Of a DNA stretch of 64,000 nt, positions 33,743 through 43,300 are shown piece after piece. Source of the stretch: Myxococcales bacterium (GTDB taxonomy: Bacteria; Myxococcota_A; Polyangia; Palsa-1104; JAEUJZ01); the NCBI GenBank assembly GCA_016794365.1, contig JAEUKB010000077.1, forward strand, positions 1-64,000, written 5' to 3'. Numbering within the stretch: position 1 is the first letter of the stretch; each line of letters starts with the position of its first letter. The position numbers and the translations under genes are program-made. The notes below the pieces were generated by a model. It was not told where the DNA came from and ran no database searches. It was given only the letters and a program-made list of their open reading frames with translations.

Positions 33743-33929
33743 GATAGGACATCATCGGCGATGGCTGAAGTTTGGTCAATCAGCGGTCCACCTGAATCGA
33801 GCGCTCCGATGCCACGGCCTGCCCGCGCAGGTCCGCGCCCGCGCTCACAAATCCCAGCCGCCCGCCCACTGCACCGATCCGGCACAGCTCCCCCCAACCT
33901 GCGCGCGCGGCACTCCGGCACCGTTTTCA

Positions 33930-34250
33930 TGTTTCAAAAGGCTACGGAGCGGCGCTCCGCACCATTTTCTTGGGGGGAAACCAGCGGAGCGGCTCTACCA
34001 CATCGATTTTTTTCGGGGGAACCCTGCGTAGCGGCACCACCACATCGTTTTTTTTCGGGGGAAACCAGCGGAGTGGCACCACCGCAGTGATTTTTTTCGG
34101 GGGAAACCGGCGGAGTGGCACTACGACACCGTTTTTTTTGGGGGGAACACTGCGGAGCGGCTCCACCGCTGTGATTTTTTCGGGGGAAACCGGCGGAGTG
34201 GCGCTACGGCATCGTTTTCATTTTTGGAAACGCTGCGTGGAGGCGCTCTG
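33930..34250. repeat. Tandem array with 42-bp period (array 1)
   Basis: About seven units, each with a T-tract, CGGGGGAAACC, CGGAGTGGC and a CTACGAC-like end. The G-run recurs every 42 bp near 33973, 34014, 34056, 34098, 34140 and 34181. Because 42 is a multiple of three, all frames stay open, and the minus strand would encode a 14-residue repeat VVPLRRFPPKKNDV, but no start or ribosome site supports a gene. The gap 33743-33929 before it shows nothing recognisable. The unit resembles that of the array at 52.8 kb. Confidence 0.85.
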
Positions 34251-34321
34251 GCATCGGTTTGAGTTTTTCAAGCGGGGGCTGGGCTTGGTGGGGGTCGGGG
34301 GGGTCTTTGTGGAGTGGTCAC

Positions 34322-34411
34322 GGCGTGGGTCCCCCTTCCCGACGACGCTTTTTTGTCGTGCCGCAGGCGGCCCGAAAAAAAGGTCTTTGGTCGGCCCACG
34401 CCTAGTTGATG
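34322..34411. repeat. Dispersed palindromic repeat, subtype A, copy 1 (inverted)
   Basis: Outer GTGGGTCCCCC and GGTCGGCCCACGCC ends enclose an inner CGACGCTTTTTTGTCG and CCGAAAAAAAGG pair. The copy plus its left flank (from GGTCTTTGTGGAG) recurs at 34,675-34,783 with few changes. Confidence 0.8.
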
Positions 34412-34535
34412 CACATAAGGATCTCTTGGTCGTCGGCCCACGCCTAATTGGTGCGCATACAGATCTCTGAGTCGTCGGCCCCCGCCTAATTGGTGCGCAT
34501 ACAGATCTCTGAGTCGTCGGCCCCCGACCAATCTG
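34390..34535. repeat. Tandem array with 42-bp period (array 2)
   Basis: Three full units start at 34390, 34432 and 34474 and a partial one at 34516. Each reads GTCGGCCCACGCCTAATTGG then GCGCATACAGATCTCTGAGTC. The first unit begins inside the end of the preceding palindromic repeat, so the array seems to have grown from the repeat's edge. The sequence is unrelated to array 1 although the period is the same. Confidence 0.85.
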
Positions 34536-34550
34536 TGTAAGCAATAGCCT

Positions 34551-34628
34551 GGGGGCGACCGGAGACCTTTATTTTCGCGAAGCCTGCTGAGCGAAAAAAA
34601 GCGTCGCAGGGAAGCGGGGCCCCAGGCG
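34551..34628. repeat. Dispersed palindromic repeat, subtype B, copy 1 (inverted)
   Basis: GGGGGCGACCGGAGACC, TTTATTTTCGCGAAG, then GCGAAAAAAAGCGTCGC and GGGGCCCC. This is the reverse complement of the B copies at 54.7 and 56.1 kb. The stretch 34,629-34,674 between it and the next copy shows nothing else. Confidence 0.8.
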
Positions 34629-34700
34629 TGAAGTAGTTGAAAGCGCCCGACCCCAACTGCCTAAGCGTTCGTCTTGGGGGGTCTTTGTGGAGAAGTCACG

Positions 34701-34783
34701 GCGTGGGTCCCCCTTCCCGGCGACGCTTTTTTGTCGTGCCGCAGGCGGCCCGAAAAAAAGGTCTCTGGTCGGCCCACGCCTAA
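34701..34783. repeat. Dispersed palindromic repeat, subtype A, copy 2 (inverted)
   Basis: Nearly identical to the copy at 34,322-34,411, including the left flank. Ends four bases before the stop codon of the oxidoreductase gene. Confidence 0.8.
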
Positions 34784-34787
34784 CGAA

Positions 34788-37700
34788 TCAGTCACCGGGC
34801 TGCTGGGGTGGGCTGGGGAGGGTGGGGGGTGGGGAGAGCTGCTGGAGGTGGCTGAGCCAGAGGGCGGTGAGCTTTTCTTGGGCGCTGTTTTGGCGCAGGC
34901 GGGCGGCCAGGTGGGGCCACTCGACGTGATCGAGCGGCTGGTCCTGGTTGACGCAGGTGTAGACCACCGTTTCTTGGCCCGTCACCGGGTCGCGGTGCTT
35001 CTGAAGGCACTGGGCGCAGATCTCCTTCATCATGCACTGCATCGGCGAGTTGATGCTGCCAATGGCCTCGGCGCGCGGGTTTAGGTACGGCTGAAGCTGG
35101 GTGTGTCGGGCCTTGGCGACTGCCGCCATCATCCGGTCCGAGCCAATGACGATGAAGCGGCTGATGGCGCGCAGGTCAAAGCGCGGCGTGCCCAGGGCAC
35201 CTTGGGCGTAGGCGGTGAGCGCGGCCACGATGTTGCCGACAAACAGCGGGTCGCCCGCGCGGCGGTGGTGCAGCGCAGAGTCCGGGCCGGGCGCGACATC
35301 GCAGCACCAGACGACTTGGTCGGTGTGGGACTCGATGGTGTCGCGGTAAAAGACATCGTCGGGCTTGCGATACCCGGCAAAGTACAGCACCCGGCAGCCG
35401 CTCGCTTTGAGCGCCTGGGCGATCGAAAACAGCACCGCGTTGCCCAGCCCGCCGCCGACCAGGCAGACCGTTTCGTTGTGCGGGATCTCGGTGGGGGTGC
35501 CGGTCGGTCCCATCACCATCACGGGTTCGCCGGGACGCAAGCGGCTGCACAGGCTGGACGAGCCGCCCATTTCCAGCACGATGAGCGACAGCTCGCCGGT
35601 TTCGGGATTGGCGCTGGCCCCGGTGAGCGCGAGCCCTTCCATGGTCAGGCGGGTGTGCTCGACCACCTCGGCGCGCGACTCTAGGTTTTGCAGGCGGTAG
35701 AACTGGCCGGGCTGGAACTTGCGGGCGGCGAGCGGGGCGCGCACCTTGACATCGACAATCGTCGGGGTCAGGCGCGTAACCGAGATGACCTCGGCGGACA
35801 GCTCGCGGTCCAGGTTCGATCGCAGGGTCAGCCAGGCGGCATCGCGGGCGGCCTGGGCCGGACTGTTCGTGGGGTGGTCGCGTAGCTCGGCAGCGGACGT
35901 GGCTTGGGCGGCGGCAAACAGGGCGGCCACTTGCTCGTAGCCATGCTTGGCCGACGCCATCGCGCGCACCACCGACCCGGCAAAGCGCGGATGGTTGTCG
36001 CCGTAGTAGGACACCACGCGCCCGTCTTGGCAGTAGGACGTAAAAAAGCCGCTCGGATCGGGGGTCAGCGTCACGGTGCCATCGGCGGCGAGGTCGGCCC
36101 GGTGCGGGGCAAAGTAACCGCCGCGTCCCAGCAGCGCCGTGCCCGGATGTTCCTTTTCATACATCGTGTTGGGGCTGGTCCCGGCGGCGATGCACATGGT
36201 CTTGGCGGGTAGCTCGATGTATTCGCCGGTGCCGACGTACTTGTCCCCGACCTGGCGCTGGCGCTCGAACTGGACGGCGGTAAGGGCCCCGAAGGCGTCG
36301 CTCTTGGCGGCCTTGGGCGACATGTTTTCGACGTAGCGGATGCCCTCTTCCAGGCTCTTGGTGACTTCTTCGTGGTTTAGGCGATAGGCGGGCGAGTCGA
36401 TCAGGCTCTTGCGATAGACCAGCGTGACGCCGCCAAAGCGCTCGATGAGCGGGGTGAAGAACGGGGCGCGACCTTGTGCGGCGGCGGCTTGTCGCTCGGC
36501 GCGGACTTCGCGACCGTGCTGAAGCTGCTCTTGCAGGATCTGGCGCTCTTCTTCATCAAAGCGGGTCCACAGCGCGGCTTCGCTGGCCGGGGAGCCTGCG
36601 GTGAGCGCTTCCCAGCGGGCGAGCGTCTTTTCGACCTGCACGATGTAGTAGGCGAGCAGCTCGGTGGCGGTGTCGATGGCGGTCAGGCCGCCGCCAATCA
36701 CCAGCGCGGGCAGGCGCACTTGCAGGTTGGCCAGCGAGTCGCGCTTAAACGCCCCGGTGAGCTGTAGGCCCATGAGAAAGTCGCTGGCTTGACGGATGCC
36801 GCGACCCAGGCTGCCTTCCATATCGATCAGGGTGGGCTTGCCGGCTCCGGTGGCGATGGCGACATGATGAAAGCCAAGCTGCCAGGCATCGTCCAGGGTC
36901 AGCGTTCCGCCAAAGCGCACGCCGCCAAACATCCGCAGGAGCGGCTGGCGACTGAGCTGGAGATACAGGAGCTTCAGGAAGTTTTTGTCCCAGCGGACGG
37001 TGATGCCGTACTCGGACACGCCGCCAAAGCCGGTGAGGATGCGCGCATCGAGCGGCTCTTTCAGGCTGTCGAAGTCGTAGACCGGCTGGGGCAGCACTCC
37101 GGCTGCCAGGTCGCCCGTGAGCGCCAGCGGCAGCGGTTCCAGCTTGAGTCCATCGATGGCAATCACGCCGAGCCCTTCGCGCGCCAGGTAGTGACAAAGC
37201 GTATAGCCCGCCGGGCCGAGTCCCACGAGCAGGACATTTTTTCCGGTGTAGGGCAGGGGATAGGGCCGACTGCGGTGCAGGGGATTCCAGCGCTGGAGCA
37301 GGCCGTAGATCTCGACGCCCCAGGGCAGCGCGAGCACGTCGGTCAGCACTGAGGTCTCGATCTCGGGGATGTTGACCGGCTCTTGCTTTTGGAAGATGCA
37401 CGACTTCATGCAGTCGTTGCAGATGCGGTGGCCGGTGCCCGCGCACATCGGGTTGTCGAGCGTGACCAGCGCAAGCGCAGCCAGGGAATCGCCTTGTCGC
37501 CGCAGGGTGTGCGCTTCCGAGATCTTTTCATCGAGCGGACAGCCGGTGAGCGGCGCACCGAGCGGGTTTTTTTTGTAGCCGCCCGCCTTGTCGCGAAAGC
37601 CCTTGCTGCACGAGTCCTTGCCGCGCTCGTGGCAGTACAGGCAGTAGTCCACTTCGGCCAGGATGTGCAGGGGCGACTTGCGCGGATCGGTCAGGGCAAA

Positions 37701-38432
37701 GCCATCGCGGGCGCGCTGGTGATGCGGCTCTCCGGCGATTTCTTCGGGCAGGCTGGGACTGCTGCGCCGCAGGGGCACCAAGTGTTGGTAGTCGATCGGG
37801 TGCGGCAGTCGCCACGACACAAAGCCCGCTTCGAGCAGCGCGGTCCGCTTGGCCACCAGCCAGTCCAGGAGCTGCTGAAGCGCAGCGGTGGCGGCAAGGA
37901 GCGCGGGATCGCTGGCATCGGAGGCCGTCTTTTGGGCTTCGCTCTCGGCATCGAGCAGTCGCAGGCCCAGCTCGGCGACTTGACGCTCAGACACATGGAC
38001 GGACAGGCCGTGGCGGCGGAGCAGGGCTTCGCCTTCCGCGATGGCGGCCTCGATCCGCTCGGGCGGAACCTTCTGCTTGCTGGCGCGACGCTTGACGACT
38101 TCTTCTTTGAACCGAAACAGCAGCAGATCGTCCTGGGTCTTGTGCCGCTGGGCGCGCCGGGCGTCCGCAATGTCGGGAAACAGCTCCTCGATGACCTGCG
38201 AAACGGTGGGCGCTAGATCGACCAGCAGGGTGGACAGGGCCAGCTCGCTGAGCGAATCACCCTGGCGATAGCGGTCATAGCGGGCCTGTAGGGCCGGGTC
38301 GTGCTGTCCGAGCCGCGTATACCAGTGGTTGTGCAGCCGACAGAGTCCGTGCGGCGAAAAGAGGTCTGCATACACAAAGCCTGTGATCCCCAGCCGAAGG
38401 CTTGGGGTCGTTGGGATCTCGCGGTCCGACAT
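34788..38432 (-). CDS. Large flavin/Fe-S oxidoreductase, fused NfnB-NfnA-like architecture
   Basis: 1,214 residues. After an unfamiliar N-terminal 250 residues come Cys clusters (VDYCLYCHERGKDSCSKG, LTGCPLDEKI, MCAGTGHRICNDCMKSCIF) like the Fe-S part of glutamate-synthase small subunits, then an FAD site (KNVLLVGLGPAGYTLCHYLA) and an NADP site (LPALVIGGGLTAIDTATELL). The last 330 residues are a ferredoxin-reductase domain (ARKFQPGQFYRLQN, VMVMGPTGTPTEIP, VCLVGGGLGNAVLF) with a PyrK-type 2Fe-2S motif (CMMKEICAQCLQK, YTCVNQDQP). This equals NfnB plus NfnA in one chain, so electron transfer between NAD(P)H and ferredoxin is plausible. Last gene of a four-gene minus-strand run. Confidence 0.78.
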   Translation of the reverse strand: MSDREIPTTPSLRLGITGFVYADLFSPHGLCRLHNHWYTRLGQHDPALQARYDRYRQGDSLSELALSTLLVDLAPTVSQVIEELFPDIADARRAQRHKTQDDLLLFRFKEEVVKRRASKQKVPPERIEAAIAEGEALLRRHGLSVHVSERQVAELGLRLLDAESEAQKTASDASDPALLAATAALQQLLDWLVAKRTALLEAGFVSWRLPHPIDYQHLVPLRRSSPSLPEEIAGEPHHQRARDGFALTDPRKSPLHILAEVDYCLYCHERGKDSCSKGFRDKAGGYKKNPLGAPLTGCPLDEKISEAHTLRRQGDSLAALALVTLDNPMCAGTGHRICNDCMKSCIFQKQEPVNIPEIETSVLTDVLALPWGVEIYGLLQRWNPLHRSRPYPLPYTGKNVLLVGLGPAGYTLCHYLAREGLGVIAIDGLKLEPLPLALTGDLAAGVLPQPVYDFDSLKEPLDARILTGFGGVSEYGITVRWDKNFLKLLYLQLSRQPLLRMFGGVRFGGTLTLDDAWQLGFHHVAIATGAGKPTLIDMEGSLGRGIRQASDFLMGLQLTGAFKRDSLANLQVRLPALVIGGGLTAIDTATELLAYYIVQVEKTLARWEALTAGSPASEAALWTRFDEEERQILQEQLQHGREVRAERQAAAAQGRAPFFTPLIERFGGVTLVYRKSLIDSPAYRLNHEEVTKSLEEGIRYVENMSPKAAKSDAFGALTAVQFERQRQVGDKYVGTGEYIELPAKTMCIAAGTSPNTMYEKEHPGTALLGRGGYFAPHRADLAADGTVTLTPDPSGFFTSYCQDGRVVSYYGDNHPRFAGSVVRAMASAKHGYEQVAALFAAAQATSAAELRDHPTNSPAQAARDAAWLTLRSNLDRELSAEVISVTRLTPTIVDVKVRAPLAARKFQPGQFYRLQNLESRAEVVEHTRLTMEGLALTGASANPETGELSLIVLEMGGSSSLCSRLRPGEPVMVMGPTGTPTEIPHNETVCLVGGGLGNAVLFSIAQALKASGCRVLYFAGYRKPDDVFYRDTIESHTDQVVWCCDVAPGPDSALHHRRAGDPLFVGNIVAALTAYAQGALGTPRFDLRAISRFIVIGSDRMMAAVAKARHTQLQPYLNPRAEAIGSINSPMQCMMKEICAQCLQKHRDPVTGQETVVYTCVNQDQPLDHVEWPHLAARLRQNSAQEKLTALWLSHLQQLSPPPTLPSPPQQPGD

Positions 38433-38439
38433 CGATGTC

Positions 38440-39192
38440 CTACTTGGGTTTGCGATTTACGGTGAGCTTTTGGATGACGATCGGAGTCTTCGGCGCGTCG
38501 TTCGGATAGGTCTCGACCTGGCTGACTTTTTGTAACAGCGGCAGGTTGTCGCAGCTTCCGAAGATCGTGTGGTGGCCGCTGAGCCAAGGTGTGGGACGCA
38601 GCGTGATGAAGAACTGCGAGCCGCCAGTGTTCGGTCCCTTGTTCGACAGCGCGAGCAGTCCAGGCTGGTCAAAGCGCAGGTCGGCGCGCAGCTCATCGGG
38701 GATCGCAAAGCCGGGATCGCCGGAGCCGGGACTGAACATGCACTGAATGTCACCCGCGCACTTGGGGTCGCCGCCCTGGATCAAAAAGTCCGCGATCACG
38801 CGATGCAGCAGCAGCCCTTCATAGAGCGGCTTTTTCTTCCACTCGCCGTTGTGCGGATCTTTCCAGCTGACCAGACCGCGCAGCAGGCCGACAAAGGTCG
38901 CGACGGCTTGGGGCGCTTTGTCGGGCCACAGCTCGCAGCGCACCGCACCGAGCGACTTTCCTTCGCTGTGTAGCTCGAACGACACAAAGGGCGCGCCGGT
39001 TCCTTTCAGCCCCGCAAGCGCAGCGTCCACACTGATCGGTGCAGTCGGTGCAGTCGGTGCAGTCGGTGCAGTGGGTGTGGCAGGTGCAGCGGGTGCGGTT
39101 GGCACAGCGGGTGTGGTCGGCGGTTCTTTGAGCGTGGCCGCCTGCGGGGTGAAGAGCAGCGCGGGCAGCAGCAGAGCCAGGGTGGGCGTCAT
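38440..39192 (-). CDS. Secreted cyclophilin-type peptidyl-prolyl isomerase
   Basis: 250 residues. A signal peptide (LALLLPALLFTPQAA) is followed by a low-complexity stretch of PTA units from a 9-bp DNA repeat, then the cyclophilin domain (about 65-245): VRCELWPDKAPQAVATFVGL, YEGLLLHRVIADFLIQGGDP with the catalytic Arg after His, GLLALSNKGPNTGGSQFFIT and HTIFGSCDN. It should speed proline isomerisation outside the cytoplasm. The start codon directly follows the stop of the DUF192 gene (TAAATG), and the oxidoreductase gene starts seven bases after its stop. Confidence 0.9.
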   Translation of the reverse strand: MTPTLALLLPALLFTPQAATLKEPPTTPAVPTAPAAPATPTAPTAPTAPTAPISVDAALAGLKGTGAPFVSFELHSEGKSLGAVRCELWPDKAPQAVATFVGLLRGLVSWKDPHNGEWKKKPLYEGLLLHRVIADFLIQGGDPKCAGDIQCMFSPGSGDPGFAIPDELRADLRFDQPGLLALSNKGPNTGGSQFFITLRPTPWLSGHHTIFGSCDNLPLLQKVSQVETYPNDAPKTPIVIQKLTVNRKPK

Positions 39193-39693
39193 TTACGGGG
39201 CTCCCTCAACTTGCAGAAACTCGACGCGCGCGCCGACATGGACACCGTGCTTGCGCGCTTCTCCAGCGAGGACTTCGACCACGTACTGCGCGGGCTGATC
39301 GGGGCCTCGGCTGGTTTCGTCCATCGGCACGGTGTTTTCTTCAATGCCGACCACGACCTTGCGCTCGTTCAAAAAGATGATGTCGAGCGGTAGATACGTG
39401 TTGCGCATCCAGAAGCGGCGGATCTCGGGCGCTTCAAACAGAAACAGCATGCCGGTGTCTTTGGCCAGCTCTCGACGATACATCAGGCCGCGTGCGCGCT
39501 CGCTGTCGTTTTTGGCCAGCTCGACCTTGACCAGCCAGGGACTGCCCGAGGCCGGATAAAACGCGACGCTCGGGGACTTGTCTGGGGCTTGGGCGGTCGA
39601 GGTAACGGGCGGTGGTGGCTTGTTGCAGCCGCTCGGTCCACACAGCGCGAGCGGTAGGACCAGGGAACACAGCGCGCGGGAAACAGGGCTCAT
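39193..39693 (-). CDS. DUF192 lipoprotein
   Basis: 166 residues with a signal sequence and a lipobox-like ALCGPSGC (Cys at about 23). The DUF192 domain spans about 50-160: VKVELAKNDSERARGLMYR, MLFLFEAPEIRRFWMRNTYL, DIIFLNERKVVVGIEEN and YVVEVLAGEARKHGVHVGA. The conserved FWMRNTxxPLDIIFL core is complete. The biochemical role of the family is not established. Second gene in the run TPR - DUF192 - cyclophilin - oxidoreductase. Confidence 0.88.
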   Translation of the reverse strand: MSPVSRALCSLVLPLALCGPSGCNKPPPPVTSTAQAPDKSPSVAFYPASGSPWLVKVELAKNDSERARGLMYRRELAKDTGMLFLFEAPEIRRFWMRNTYLPLDIIFLNERKVVVGIEENTVPMDETSRGPDQPAQYVVEVLAGEARKHGVHVGARVEFLQVEGAP

Positions 39694-39699
39694 GAGCGG

Positions 39700-40254
39700 T
39701 TACGGCTTGGCAGGTGCTGCGGGCTTGGCAGGTGTGGGCGCGGGAAGCTGGGCTTTGGTGGCGCGCAGCGCGGCTTGGACCATGCGCTTGGCGGTGACGG
39801 GATCGGTGCTGGCGTCGATGCCTTTTTGCGCGTTTTCTCGCATCAGGTTGGCCAGGTAGGCGAGCCGGATCTGCGTCATCTCGGGGCAGCCAGAGGTCGG
39901 CTGTTCGCACGCGCGCAGTCCCGCTTCGGCTTCACCAAGTCCCAGGTCAAAGCGCAGGATCGTGGCGTACGCGGTCGCCAGCACCTGATGGACCGGATAG
40001 GTGTCTTTGCCAAGGTACGGCTTGAGCGTCGCAATCGCCCAGGTCGGCTGCTCGATGCGCAGGTAGGCGCGGGCCAGCTCGACCGCGACTTCGACTTCTT
40101 CGGGCTTGCGATGCAGCGCGTCTTCGAGTGCGGCGACGCGATCCATGTCGCTCTTGTCACCGGAAAACGCGGGCGCAAACACCACGGTGGGCTGCGGCAG
40201 AAGCAAAAGGAACGCAACAATCGCAAGCGCAAACAGGTCAATGAGCCTAGCCAC
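39700..40254 (-). CDS. Membrane-anchored TPR-like protein
   Basis: 184 residues from a GTG with AAGGAG nine bases upstream. One N-terminal hydrophobic segment (LFALAIVAFLLLLP) may be an uncleaved anchor. Two to three TPR-like helical pairs follow (VAVELARAYLRIEQPTWAIA, HQVLATAYATILRFDLGLGE), then an Ala/Pro tail. First gene of the four-gene run, six bases before the DUF192 gene. Probably a scaffold in the periplasm. Confidence 0.65.
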   Translation of the reverse strand: MARLIDLFALAIVAFLLLLPQPTVVFAPAFSGDKSDMDRVAALEDALHRKPEEVEVAVELARAYLRIEQPTWAIATLKPYLGKDTYPVHQVLATAYATILRFDLGLGEAEAGLRACEQPTSGCPEMTQIRLAYLANLMRENAQKGIDASTDPVTAKRMVQAALRATKAQLPAPTPAKPAAPAKP

Positions 40255-40359
40255 GAGGAGCCACTCCTTGGCGTCAATCTATCGCTCGGCGGGCGCTCAC
40301 GTCAAATCCCGCGAAGGGTTTGTGTTTCGTGGCGAGAAGCTGGCGCTACACTCTGTGCC

Positions 40360-43300
40360 ATGGCTCTGTTTTCGCGATCGCCGCTGCGAGGCATTTTGAC
40401 GACTCGGCGGCTGCTCGTGCTGACGCTGCTTGGCCCTGTGGACCCAAACCCGGCGTTGGCTGATGACTGGCAGGTGGTGCGCTCGGAGTTCGATCCGCGC
40501 CTGATCGGTGAGCTCAAAGAGCAAGTGCGCAGAAATCCCGATGACGCGGGGCTGTTGCGCAGGCTGTGTGGGCTGTATCGAAAGCACAGCTCGATCGACA
40601 AGCTGGGGGCGGAAGTGCTGGCGGTGGCGCAGAAGTCGGGGCAGGCGAGCGATCTGTACCTGACGGCGCTGATTGCCAGAGAGCGCGGACAGCTCGACGA
40701 AGCGAGCAAGCTGCTGGAGCAAGCGGTCCAGCGTGGCGGGCTCGAAGAAGCGAAGGTGGCGCTGCTTTTGGCGGACTTGGCGCAGAAAAAGACCCCAGCG
40801 GATGTGGCGACGGCGCGCAAGCAGCTCGCGCGCGCGCTGGGACTGCTCAAGCCTGGCGATGGGCGACGCAAAAGTGTGCTGCGAAAGCAGATCGATCTGG
40901 CGCTGCAAGCCCAAGATCAGCCCGATGCGGAACAGAAGCTGCGGGCGCTCATCGAGTCGTCGCAAGGTGTGGAGTCGCAGCGGCTGCGGCAAGAGCTGGC
41001 TGAGCTGCTCGCGCGCGGTGGCAAAAACAAAGAAGCGCTCGCGGAGTGGCAAGAGCTGGCGACAAAGCTCGGTGGGGAAAGCAAGGCGCAGGCGCTGCTG
41101 CGAATCGGGGAGCTGCAAGAGCTGCTGCGCGATGACCTTGCAGCCATGGCAACGTATCGTCAGAGCCAGAAGCTGCTCGGTGCAGGCCATCACCTGCGGC
41201 GCGATGTCAGCGAGCACCTGATTGCGCTGTCTCGCAAGCGCGATGAGCTGCCGCAGTTTATCCAGCAGTTTGAAGCGGAGCATCCAGCGGCGCAGCGGGG
41301 CTTTGGCGAGTGGGAGCTGCTCGGTCGGCTGTACGACGAGCGCGGAGACACCAAAGCGGCGCTGGCGGCTTATCGTGGGGCGCTGCGCAGCGATCCGCAC
41401 AGCATTGATGTGCGGCGACGACTGATCGCGATCTTGGAACGCGGTGGCGTCACGCCGGAGGTGCTGAGCGAATACGAGCAGCTGATCGTGCAAGCGCCGG
41501 GTGACTCACGCGGGTATCTGGAGCTGGCGGAGCGGCAGTGGAAGGTCGGGCAGAAGCAAAGAGCGCTCGGGACGCTGCGACGGGCGGCGGCGCGTTTTTC
41601 GGCGGATCCCTCGCTGCACAGTGCGCTGGCCGAGCTGTATTCGCGCTGGGGGGAAGCGGACTTGGCGCTGCAAGAGTCCGAGCTGCTGGTGCGGCTGGAC
41701 CCGCGAGAAGAGAGCTACATCGTCAACCTGGGTGAGCTGTACTGGGCACGCGGCAAAAAAGACCGAGCGGAAGAGATCTGGAAGCGGCTGCTCACGATGG
41801 GCGGAAGTCGCGCGCAAGGTCAGGCGCGGCTGGCGGACATTTACGCAGAGCACAGCATGATGCCGCAGGCGCTGGACCTGTACCAAAAGGCGGTGACGGC
41901 AGAGCCAAACAACTTGCAGCTTCGGCGCGGACTGGCGCAAGCCTACGAGCGGCTGTCACGCAACCGAGATTCGGTGGCGATGTGGGAACAGATCTACTTT
42001 GCGGCCAAAGGTCCGGCAGAGCGGCTGGTTCAGCTCGAAGCGCGCAAGCGACTGGGCTCGCTGCTGTCGAAAGAGACGCGGCTGCAAGCGACGCTGTATA
42101 CGTGGCAGCGCAGGCTGGCGGCGGCGCTCAACCAGTCGAATCAGACGCTGCTGCCCGAGACGCTGCTTCTGGGTCTTTTGGTCGCAGAAGTCGAGCAGCA
42201 GCTTGGCAAGCCCGGTGAAGCAGAACAGGTGCTGAGTCGCCTGCGCGTGCGCTTGCCCGATGGTCCACAGCTCGCGGAAGTGCTTCTGTCGCTGGCGCAG
42301 GTGCTGCGGGCGCAGCGAAAGCTGGAAGAAGCGATTGCGGTGCTCAAGCAAGCGGCGACGCTGCTACCGGAACGTCAGCGCGAGCTGTATGCGCAGCTGG
42401 CGGAGCTGTCGATGCAGAGCTATCGCGATGGCGATGCGATTCGGTATGCCGAGCAAGCGGTGGCGGATGCGAGCGGTGAGCTGGCGCTCGGTGAGATCTT
42501 GGAGCGTCGCGATGAAGTTCAGCGTGCGATGGCTGCGTATCAGCGCGCGATGGAGCGTGATCCTCGGCTGTTTCGGGCACACATGGCGCTGGCGCGACTG
42601 CATGTCCAGCGCGGAGAGCTGACCGAAGCGGCGGCGCTGTATCGCGAGGTGGTGCGTCGAACGCCGCAAGAAGAGCTGGTGCTGGAAGCGGGACGCAAAG
42701 CGATCGATCTGCACGAGTTTTTGGGCTCGCTCGGAGAGCTGCTCAAAGAGCTGTCGCCGCTGGCGTACTCGGTGGTGCCCAAGCCGGTGTATCGGCGCTT
42801 GCTGCTGCTGGCGTATGAGCGCTATGCCGCGCCGCTGGCTGCACTGTCCAAAAGTGGCGATGCGAGTGCGCAGGCCGAGCTTCAGCGGCTGGGACAAGGT
42901 GGGCTCAAGCCACTCACCGAGAGCCTGACCGAAGGCGATGGACAAGAGCAGCGGGTGGCGGTGGCTCTGCTTGGGGAGCTGCGCAATCCGAGCGCGGTGC
43001 CGTCGCTTTTGAACGTGGCGATGGCGGGGCTGCCGCTGCCGGGTCAAGAGTCGCGGACGGTGCTCGGTGCGGCGAACCTGACCGGCGGAAGCGTGCGTCC
43101 AAGCGTGGACATGGATCTGCGGGTCGATGCGCTGCTGGCAGTGGCCAAGCTGACCGATCCGCAGAGCATTTCGAGCCTGCTGCGCCTTGCCAAGAGTCGG
43201 GAAAAACAGCTTCGCTTGGCGGCGTATTACGGGCTGTTTTTGCTGGCTGACAAGCTGGATCGCGAAAAGCTCGGGCAGGTGGAAGCGGGACTTCTGGACA

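Noticed and set aside
33942..34544. Small proteins with 14-residue repeats encoded by the tandem arrays
   Set aside because: Open frames are an automatic result of a period divisible by three. No ribosome site and several frames open on both strands.
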